A stretch of DNA of 64,000 bases from the NCBI GenBank assembly GCA_905178155.1, contig CAJINV010000010.1:1695182-1759181 (forward strand). Direction: 5' to 3'. Source of the DNA: Amoebophrya sp. A120. Taxonomy: Eukaryota; Sar; Dinophyceae; Syndiniales; Amoebophryaceae. Shown piece by piece: positions 57,301 to 64,000 of the stretch (its first letter is position 1; each line of letters starts with the position of its first letter). The notes beneath the pieces were generated by a model. The model did not search any database and had not been told where the DNA came from. It worked only from the letters and a program-made list of their open reading frames with translations. The translations under genes and the position numbers were made by a program.

Positions 57301-60300
57301 AAATACTTTTGCAATGCATAGCCTCCGCCGTCCATTTGTCAATCAACACTCCCGCGTTGTTGATCAGGAAGAAATCCGCAGAGCCGAGAATGTTGTTTGT
57401 CAGGAAGTGCTATGAACTGCAAAAGTATCGTACTCGTATAAATGGAAGTCTTGCATCACAAATCTTGTTCCCAAGGCAAATCAGCATTACAAATTTCATT
57501 TCTCATGCTGAGGAAACTTCTGATGCATTTATACGAGTACGATACTTTTGCACAGCATAAGTGCTCTTCCGCGGTCATTTCCTGTTTATTCCGCCCGAAG
57601 CTTACGCCTTGCAAATAATCTACTTCCCCATTCCGTGCCAAACTGGCTTGCCTTTCCTCCCGCTCCCGCGCTTCTTTGTACTCCCGTACCATCAGGGAAG
57701 CCGCTCGTTTCGGCGGTTTCAGCGGAATGCCGGCGTCTATCAATAGGTTTTCGCGCCGGATTTGCTCCGCGGCGGAGATTTTGTTTGCTTTGCTGCTTGT
57801 CGTTGTTCCAAAATTGATCACGGCTTTTGCGCCCCTTCCCGGGTTCAGTTTGTTCAGGCTCTTGTTGTTTACAGAAGACGAAGTGGATTTCGATTTGTCT
57901 TGCTGTTTGCAGCTCAAGAACGAAGTGCTCGTTCCTGTTTCCTCCCTGTTACTGTTTTGTTCCCCTTTCATCGGCTTGTTCCTTTCATCGTCCCGCACGA
58001 TGCCCAAGACGGTATCCCGCGCAAAGCGGTACTTCTCGAGCTGCATTTTGTCAAACGCCAAGGCATATGCTGTGCAAAAGTATCGTACTCGTAGTAATCG
58101 CAGTTATGCATTTACAAATCTCCAACATCCCAAGGCAAAACAGCATGACAAATTCCATTTGTCGCGCTGAGCTAATTTGTATTGCAATTACTACTAAGTA
58201 GTACGATACTTTTGCAGTTCATAAGGCCATCTCGTAAATATCCTCCGTCTGTAGCAAATGCCGCAAGAACGGCGTGCTGTATGCAAAGAAAAAAGTAGTG
58301 TTACAGTTACACATTGTGTTGCAGGAGCCGCAAGAGAGACAACTTTTGTCGTGCAGGAAATGCTTGCGAGCCTCGTTTCCTACGTATTTTCCCTTTATGA
58401 TCTTTGCATTACAAGTTCTGTCTGCCACACACAGAAAATTTGTGATGCAGAAACTCCAAGCAAATGTGTAACTGTAACACTTTTTTCTGGTGATATGCTG
58501 TCGACCGACCTCAACAGTGGTCCCTTGATCTGCGCACTCCGCGAGGACCGGTTAGCAGGACTTCTTTCCACACGAAATCCGCCCGGCTCCCACTGGCGGT
58601 CGATAAAGTCCGCCTCGTCTTCGCTGTCAAAGCATTCCATGTCCATATCGTAATCTTCCTTCATCTATGAAGTGTAAAAGTGTCTGGGTCTGGAAGATTC
58701 TGAATTTTGTCATGCATGTTTTGCATGACGCAGGATGTCTGTAGTGCACGACCGCGCATCACAGATTTTGAGAGGGCTTCCTGATGCCTATTCCGCATGA
58801 CAAACGCCCTCCCCGCGTAGCACAAACTAGACTCCTCTTGCTGGTCATGCAATACAGATTTTTCTAGACTCCAAAGTTAGCATCACAAGTTCCGATCTTC
58901 CACACCCAGACATTTTTGCATTTGATATCATCCGCTGCTTCAAATCGTTGTAATCCTTGTGCTATCCTGTGCAAAAGTATCGCGCTCGTAGTAATCGCAG
59001 TCATGCATTACAAGTTTCTTTCTCAAGTTAAATCCGCATTACAGATTATTATTTCTCATGCTGAGGAAATTTATCGTGCGATTTATACCAGTACGATGCT
59101 TTTGCATTTGATATGTACAAGCGGTGCTTTTTGTAGTCCCAGCGATTCCGGTCCACTTCAAAGGTCAGTCGCTCCAGGTTAAAGAACTGCTTCCCGAGGA
59201 ACGTGACGAAATCGCTTCGCTTATCCTGAGCAAAAACGTCCCCGCCCCAGCGTTGTCATGCAAAGAGGGATGCCAAAAAAGTTTCTCATGCGGAGCCCCA
59301 TGAGAGCCATTCTCTAGTCGCGTTTTGGGATTTGTGATGCTAGAATCAGCGCGATGTACTAGATCTGTGATGCTTCGCAACTAGCTAAAGAGGATTACAC
59401 TACGAGGACAGGCTTGTCATGCGAGATGACCAAAGCTGTCTGATTTGTCTAGCAGATTTCCCATCTTGACTCCGGTGTGGGGACGTTTTTACTCAGGATA
59501 TCGCTGCTTTGCGTCGGTGATGTCCAACACGAACCGCATAAACCGGTGAGATTGGAGGTCCTCGGGGGTCAGGGACTCGGCTTTCAGGAGCTTTTTTTCG
59601 CAGTGTATCCACAGTAAATTTCCCGTACACATTCATCCAGGCACTGTTTCATCTGCATGGCAAAACGTGCATTCAATCTTACTCGGCATGTTGACAGGTG
59701 TGACACTACAAGGTAGCGAAGATTGTCATGCATTTCGTACGTCGTGTGTCTGTGTGCGTGCGGGAAATTTGTATTGCGTACAGTGCACCCCGTCTTCCTC
59801 GGTGAGGGTTGTGACGATGATGCGGTCAAAAATGGGCACGTTAGAAAGCTTCACCGGCTTGTCCTTCCCGCAGTCTTCCCCGCAGCAGGGGCAGGGAGGT
59901 TTGGTTTTCTTGTTCTTACCCGTTGGGGAGGCTCCTGCGGAGGGGGATTTTGCGGACATGTCTTCTTCCGAAGATTCGGAGGAGGAGAGCATGCTCGGAC
60001 TGGAAGGTGGACCACTAGGAGAGGAGCTTCTCTGGGATGAAGGGGATTTGTCTAGCGACAATTGAGATTTTCGTTTGCGCGCCGCCTTGCTAGAACCCAG
60101 TCGTGCCGGGGTCGGAGGTTCGTTTGCGGCTTTTTTCGCTTTCTTCTCGCCCTGCTGAACCTTATCATTCATCCCGTCGGAGGACGCAGCGGAAAGTCGA
60201 CTCACAGTTGTGATCCGCTCGTTGTCAGACACAGACTCGGGGGCCTTCTCATTCATCTTCCTTTTCTTTGTAGAAGCTGCCCCAGCGGCTCCGCCGATGG

Positions 60301-60971
60301 AACGAGTGCTAGAAGTAGCCACACCAGCTGCTTGCAGTTGCGGGCCTTTATTCATCTTCGCCAACTTCGATAGTTCCTTGGCTCCGTGGCCCTTCTTCTT
60401 CAAGGCGTGACTTCCTTGTACCAGAAGGTCGTCGTCCTCGTCATTCGCGTTTACCTATCCACAGAAAAAAAAACCATCCCCATTCATTCTTTGCAAGACG
60501 AATCATGCAGGCTCTATTTCAACATACGTATTTTTTTGCATGACAAATTGGACGAGGGAAATGGTTTTTTTTTCCGTGGGATATGACCATATCGGCATCC
60601 AGCAGCTCAACATCCAACATATCCACGTCTTCCTCTTCAATCGCGCTCAAGTGTTCATCTTCAAAAACGAGCTGCTCTTCCCCCGCTGCAGACGAAAAAG
60701 CTGCTTCTATTTCAACATCCCCGCCTCTCCTTGGCACCACCTGCTTCACTTTTTGCTCCAGCTCATCCTCGGTATACCGTGCTTCCAACAGGTAGGAAAC
60801 CAGCTCAAAGCCGATTCCCCGGGTTCCGCTCGTGACGATTGCGACTTTTGGGTGATATTTCGTAACCGGGGCATCGTAGGTGGAAGCGGGGGGAGGTGGA
60901 GGGAACGTTGCGGCTGGTGTAGCCGCTGCTGCGTTCGGCTGCGAAGCAGCCACTGCCATCTTCTTTACCAT
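51328..60971 (-). CDS. Short-chain dehydrogenase/reductase (carbonyl-reductase-like), 21 exons, about 1,900 aa
   Basis: Start MVKKMAVAAS at 60971, stop at 51328. Exons: 60971-60584, 60455-59782, 59605-59501, 59221-59113, 58962-58928, 58665-58496, 58279-58223, 58065-57560, 57410-57321, 57149-57059, 56822-56626, 56480-56423, 56156-55286, 55140-55082, 54873-about 54747, about 54640-54092, 53935-53761, 53437-53256, 53093-52974, 52819-52768, 52446-51328. The Rossmann pieces appear in order: VAIVTSGTRGIGFELV (cofactor loop), MRFVLDITDAKQR, DFFLINNAGVLIDKW (NNAG), LLVNCVGHLDLTERIL, FQVVCVSGGFGQLQ, and AYKLSLALLNRGVQ to ITAVCPGWCRT. Between them are Ser/Lys/acidic inserts; a normal SDR has about 280 residues. 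The first Gly of TGxxxGxG is Ser, the VSS motif is VSG, and Tyr/Lys spacing in YFAGAYK is not YxxxK, so catalysis is doubtful. The CPGWCRT-ATRSPQEGAE block is carbonyl-reductase-like. Confidence 0.8.
52447..52767. mobile_element. Introner, family H (dehydrogenase intron 20)
   Basis: Flanked by TGGCG. Its middle matches the copy at 14678 closely (GCCCAACAGCATGCC and CCATAATGGC). Confidence 0.93.
52820..52973. mobile_element. Introner, family A (dehydrogenase intron 19)
   Basis: Flanked by TCAAA. Only about 52 nt of exon separates it from the H element. Confidence 0.92.
53094..53255. mobile_element. Introner, family A (dehydrogenase intron 18)
   Basis: Flanks share GAAA; the ends carry an extra TCTG and GAGC relative to consensus. 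Confidence 0.87.
53438..53760. mobile_element. Introner, family H, diverged interior (dehydrogenase intron 17)
   Basis: Flanked by CGCGC. The ends match family H but the interior runs in the opposite sense and differs much from the other two copies. Confidence 0.87.
53936..54091. mobile_element. Introner, family A (dehydrogenase intron 16)
   Basis: Flanked by TCTCG; ends TATGCATTGCAAAAG and CTTTTGCACAGGATA. Confidence 0.92.
54640..54746 (-). other. Ordinary intron of the dehydrogenase gene (intron 15)
   Basis: No inverted repeat. Sense-strand 3' end is CTACTTCTTCAG before ATTTGTGGC. The 5' end is either GTCAAATGC (keeps the frame into LWLLEDSN) or GTTTGGATC. Confidence 0.5.
54874..55081. 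mobile_element. Introner, family C (dehydrogenase intron 14)
   Basis: Flanked by GAGAT; ends AAAAGTGTTACAGTTACA and TGTAACTGTAACAATTT. Confidence 0.92.
55141..55285. mobile_element. Introner, family A (dehydrogenase intron 13)
   Basis: Flanks TGTGG/TGCGG, one mismatch. Confidence 0.88.
56157..56422. mobile_element. Introner, family B (dehydrogenase intron 12)
   Basis: Flanked by GCAGG; removal joins VTSAL to LSPEEKQK in frame. Confidence 0.93.
56481..56625. mobile_element. Introner, family A (dehydrogenase intron 11)
   Basis: Flanks share TTCA; removal joins ADVE to NSPKMRTK in frame. Confidence 0.9.
56823..57058. mobile_element. Introner, family D (dehydrogenase intron 10)
   Basis: Flanks share TGTG. 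Ends GTGCACAAGTCCCCCTCC and GGACGAGGAATTGTGC. Confidence 0.87.
57150..57320. mobile_element. Introner, family A (dehydrogenase intron 9)
   Basis: Flanked by GCCTC. Small internal insertions make it longer than most A copies. Confidence 0.9.
57411..57559. mobile_element. Introner, family A (dehydrogenase intron 8)
   Basis: Flanked by AAGTGC. Removal joins TAEEH to FLTNNILG, just ahead of the NNAG motif. Confidence 0.95.
58066..58222. mobile_element. Introner, family A (dehydrogenase intron 7)
   Basis: Flanked by AAGGC; removal joins IYEMA to the LAFDKMQLE exon. Confidence 0.92.
58280..58495. mobile_element. Introner, family C (dehydrogenase intron 6)
   Basis: Flanked by TGCTG; ends AGTGTTACAGTTACACA and TGTAACTGTAACACTT. 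Confidence 0.93.
58666..58927. mobile_element. Introner, family B (dehydrogenase intron 5)
   Basis: Flanked by TCATC; the right end has one change (CTTCCACACCCAGACA). Confidence 0.92.
58963..59112. mobile_element. Introner, family A (dehydrogenase intron 4)
   Basis: Flanks TGTGC/TGTAC. With the B copy it isolates a 35-nt exon (KDYNDLKQR). Confidence 0.88.
59222..59500. mobile_element. Introner, family F (dehydrogenase intron 3)
   Basis: Flanked by TCGCT; ends TATCCTGAGCAAAAACG and CGTTTTTACTCAGGATA. Confidence 0.93.
59606..59781. mobile_element. Introner, family E, inverted (dehydrogenase intron 2)
   Basis: Flanked by CAGTG. The ACTGTGG-bearing end is on the left here and on the right at 13058, so the element is inserted the other way round. 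Confidence 0.92.
60456..60583. mobile_element. Introner, family G (dehydrogenase intron 1; only full copy)
   Basis: Short element with ends CACAGAAAAAAAAACCAT and ATGGTTTTTTTTTCCGTG. Flanks TTACC/TGACC. Confidence 0.88.
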
Positions 60972-62663
60972 GACAATGTCGTGCTAAGACAGTTTAGTGG
61001 AGAACATTGTTTGCATGAGAGCAGTGAGCAGGCCTAAAGAATAAAGAAGTATCTACTTCAAGGACACAAAGATTGATGAAAGCGAGTACATAGGGTTAGA
61101 AGCTCGTTGTAGAAGTCGCCGGGCGTAGAAAGTCATACTGTAATTTGTGGTTGTTGTGGACTTATGCTACAGAATAGCGGGGTAGATGAAATTTGTACTG
61201 CTATTGTAGACGTAGACACTGCGTGAGGGTTGACTTACACTCTGTATGAGAGCAAGAAATGCGCAACGAATTATTTGCACATAACCGCTTGGTTTCCTAA
61301 AAAATCGATAATGGTCAAAACACATTCCTACACTCGGTAAAGCTAGATGGAGTAGTTGAGCCTCTTGTTACCAGCGGCTTCCAGCACTCATACTGCTAAA
61401 CTGTTCTTTACAAACACTTTCATAATCATATCGCAAACCGACACCAGAAACAACTTGTTTGAGGTTGATCATCTGACGTCAGATGACACACATTTTCACA
61501 GGTATCACCTCCTTCAAGACTGACGTTCTGTTCTGACTTCATGTTTTGGCAAAAGCGACATCTTCAAGTTCTTGAGCTTGACCGACGTTGAAAATTAACA
61601 GACTTCCCTCGTGTATGGCTGGAATGCACGTGAGAACGAGACCCGCTTGCGGTTATGTAGCCAAGCGGATTATATGTAGTAACCCACGAACAAACATTCC
61701 CCTATAATCCTCAAGGGATCTCGTCGTCCTTGCACTGATCTCCACAGTACGCTACCGCGTCGGAGAGGAAGCTAATTGTTCTTTTTGTCAATTTTTCTCA
61801 ATATCAAACCTAATTTTCAACAGACGACTGCCGTTTCATCTTACTTCCAATTTCAATCTACCGGTTTTATTGTTCGCGGTTCCAATCTTTCTTCTGTATT
61901 CTTTGAAGTCTAGTCACCGACGGTATTCGATCCCTGTATCGTCCTCTTCCTCGACCGCCTCAACAAGAATCACAACCATATCCCTACTTCTCCACCCGGT
62001 CGTCGTGGCTGTAAAATTGAAATCCTGTAGTTTCATCCTTTGGCAGTGTTCTAAAAGCTATTGAGATATTTATTTCCCTTTACGTTGTACAACATTTTTT
62101 TTGTCAAAAGCAAATAAAGGTGTATAGATCATGCCGAACCGCCTCCCGAGGAGCAAGTCTGACAGAGACAGACGCAGACCTTTTCCCGGCATTAATTTCT
62201 CCTCAACAGAAAAATCAACATTCGCGACGTGCATTTTTTGTACAAGAAGAAGATTGTATTTTCAGGTAGAGATGATACCGATGAAAATGAGAGATAATCA
62301 TCAAAATTTTTTCTTTCAATTCACGCAAATTGAAATTGCTTCTGAGAGAACCACTCTGAGTAGCTTGTCGTTGTCCCAGGGGTTCTCGGCCTGTAGCTGT
62401 AGTGTTAGCAGTGTAGTAGACAGGCGGTACATATTCGACCTGACAGCACGAAACTGCAGGAGTTATCTTCATCCGCACGACGTTCACGTTGTTACGTACG
62501 CAAAAGAGATGTTGAATAGCGACATTGTTCTACTCGAGTAGAAGCTGCAAGGAATCGTTCCTGATGTAATCCTGTGTAGATGTTGGTCCAAACGGATTGA
62601 CTTCCTCAACTCCGCTCCGCACCAAACATGGTCCTACATTTCTACTTTGTTCCTGACCTCCTT
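60972..62663. other. Long intergenic spacer
   Basis: About 1.7 kb. A 136-codon plus-strand ORF at 62131-62541 and a 64-codon one at 61870-62064 have no recognisable domain and are not called. No repeat or RNA gene recognised. Confidence 0.5.
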
Positions 62664-64000
62664 TTAGAAATGAAGCTCCGGTCCTCGCCAGCGCCGGGCC
62701 ACGGGTTGCAAGTGCTGCCGAATTTGTTTTTGGACCAGGGAGGAGGAGGAAGTTTTTGCTGCATCATCTCCTGTGCCGGTTGCTGTAGTTTTTGCTGGGT
62801 CGATGTAGTAGATTTTCCGCAAATACTGCATCGTTTTCGGCACGTCATTATCCTGTGCAAAAGTATCGCACTCGTAGTAATCGCAGTCATGCATTACAAG
62901 TCTCCATCCCAACCCCAAGGCAAAACAGCATGACAAATTCCATTTTTCGCCATGCTGAGCTAATTTGTATAATTGCAATTACCAGCAGTGCGATGCTTTT
63001 GCATTGCATAGTCATAGACCTCCTCCAACTTTTTCGCTTTCGACGCCACCAAAGCCGGCGCAGCAGTCGTCGATTCCTCCAGAAGCTCCTCGTCTGCCTT
63101 GCCGTCTCCGCCACCGCATCCTCCTGGACAGATCTTGCTCAACAGAGACTGGCTGCTCTTGGTCGCCTGCGACAGTTGCATGTTTTCATTCTGCACGTCC
63201 TGGCAAGAGACCTCGTGGGCGGGCTTGTCATCTTTGTCTTTTCCTCCAAACAAGTCCTCGCGAAAATCTTCTTCCCGGTCGACGAGTATGCATTGCAAAT
63301 GTGTAGTCTTGGTCTGGAAACTTGTGATGCTAAAGTATGGACGAGCCTGGTGCTTTCAAGCGTTGTTGAAAAGCATGACAAGTTCAGATGACACGATCCT
63401 CACCCTCTGATTCGTAGCACGCATGACAAACTACGTTTGTGTTACATGACAAAAAAGTGTCGCGGCCACTGCTGGCTATGCAATACAAAGTTTTCAGGAA
63501 AAATCCAAATGCAACCCATGCAACACAAGTTTCATCACTTCTCCAGACCCAGCAGATATATTTGCACTGGATAGCGAAGCTCTCTTTGCGGCTTTCCGTT
63601 GCGGCGGGACAGACATCCTGTGCAAAACTATCGCACTCGTAGGGTAGTTGTAATCGCAGTCATGCATTACACATCTTTTTCTTTATGGTAAATGTAAATC
63701 CGCATTACAGATTTTATTTTTGATGCTGAGAAAATTTGTAATGCATTTATACGAGTACGATACTTTTGCAATTCATAACAGACCCCGGGTTTCCAGCAGT
63801 CGGGGCAGATCTGGCAGGTGGGCCAACGCCGATCGTTGACCGAGATCTTCTTGTCTTTGTGGTTCTTCCATCCACAGAAAATATCATTTTCCCGCACACG
63901 TATATCAAATGTGGCTTCCGCATGAGAAACTTTCCCATTCCCTTCCGATCTCTGCAGTGTGACATGTTGTAAAAACTTCTTCTAAAATGTTTTTGGTGAA
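62664..64000 (-). CDS. Possible Erv/QSOX-like sulfhydryl oxidase, 3' part only
   Basis: Runs off the right end of the window. Visible exons: 63869-63778, 63614-63574, 63297-63011 and 62848-62664 (stop). The first has RRWPTCQICPDCWKPGVC, a WP...CPxC arrangement like the end of the Erv domain in quiescin-type sulfhydryl oxidases; after a long polar insert (SKICPGGCGGGDGKADEE) the frame continues as KLEEVYDYDVPKTMQYL and RKIYYID, which fits the closing helix. The enzyme class makes disulfides in secretory proteins. The upstream thioredoxin-like and FAD-binding CxxC parts would lie outside the window, so the call is tentative. The tail after KIYYID is Thr/Ser/Gln-rich. Confidence 0.38.
62849..63010. 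mobile_element. Introner, family A (last intron of the partial gene)
   Basis: Flanked by GTCAT; ends TATCCTGTGCAAAAG and GCTTTTGCATTGCATA. Confidence 0.92.
63298..63573. mobile_element. Introner, diverged family B
   Basis: Ends TAGTCTTGGTCTGGAAAC and CCAGACCCAGCAGATATA are decayed B termini; flanks GACGAG/GCGAAG. Confidence 0.75.
63615..63777. mobile_element. Introner, family A
   Basis: Flanked by ACAGAC on both sides; removal joins PGV to CPAATESRK in frame. Confidence 0.92.
63870..64000. mobile_element. Introner, left end only (family E or G), cut by the window end
   Basis: Begins ATCCACAGAAAATATC and TTTTCCCGCACACG, close to the left end at 59606. Internal GCATGAGAAAC and GTGACATG follow. 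Confidence 0.65.

Noticed and set aside
62131-62541. Plus-strand ORF of 136 codons
   Set aside because: No domain, AT-rich spacer context, nothing to support expression.

Overview
The window reads as nuclear DNA of a eukaryote, most likely a parasitic dinoflagellate of the Amoebophrya (Syndiniales) type. Thirteen protein genes can be recognised, all on the minus strand. Their coding sequence is cut by about 57 short introns (roughly 130-330 bp) that are not ordinary introns. They have terminal inverted repeats, sit between 4-7 bp direct duplications of exon sequence, lack GT-AG ends, and fall into at least nine families (A to I here). These are introner elements: mobile, MITE-like units that create introns. 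Introners with these properties have been reported from Amoebophrya; the genus assignment is inference, while the elements themselves are read directly from the sequence. About a dozen ordinary GT-AG introns are mixed in.

Layout, left to right. 1-875: AT-rich spacer with a degenerate tandem repeat. 876-3349: dual-specificity phosphatase with an RS-like tail. 4562-16149: a DEAH/RHA-type RNA helicase in 21 exons, 19 of its 20 introns being introners. 17332-26608: a large coiled-coil protein in 13 exons; its first intron (24411-26421) is an introner that was itself invaded by about 1.8 kb of GC-rich minisatellites and tandem hairpins. 27273-31490: the box C/D snoRNP assembly factor BCD1/ZNHIT6 with a giant Q/N/G/M-rich tail. 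32298-35220: two duplicated secreted Cys-rich proteins, one of which has gained an introner. 37538-39714 and 39870-41471: two unrecognised proteins. 42306-44372 and 45624-48263: tandem NYN-domain (PIN-like nuclease) paralogues with LOTUS-like domains, the second carrying a polyglutamine expansion and a broken C-terminus. 48644-50470: ankyrin-type protein. 51328-60971: a short-chain dehydrogenase/reductase inflated to about 1,900 residues and split into 21 exons. 62664 to beyond 64000: 3' part of a possible Erv/QSOX-like sulfhydryl oxidase.

The genes do not form one pathway, although RNA metabolism is frequent (DEAH helicase, BCD1, two NYN/LOTUS proteins). The shared orientation fits the unidirectional gene arrays known in dinoflagellates. 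Exon borders were placed by joining reading frames across the target duplications. Joins checked by hand in the helicase restore its helicase motifs, so the gene models there are firm; borders of ordinary introns and some start codons are less certain. Long ORFs antisense to these genes are treated as shadows. No tRNA, rRNA, spliced-leader RNA, transposase or CRISPR was seen.
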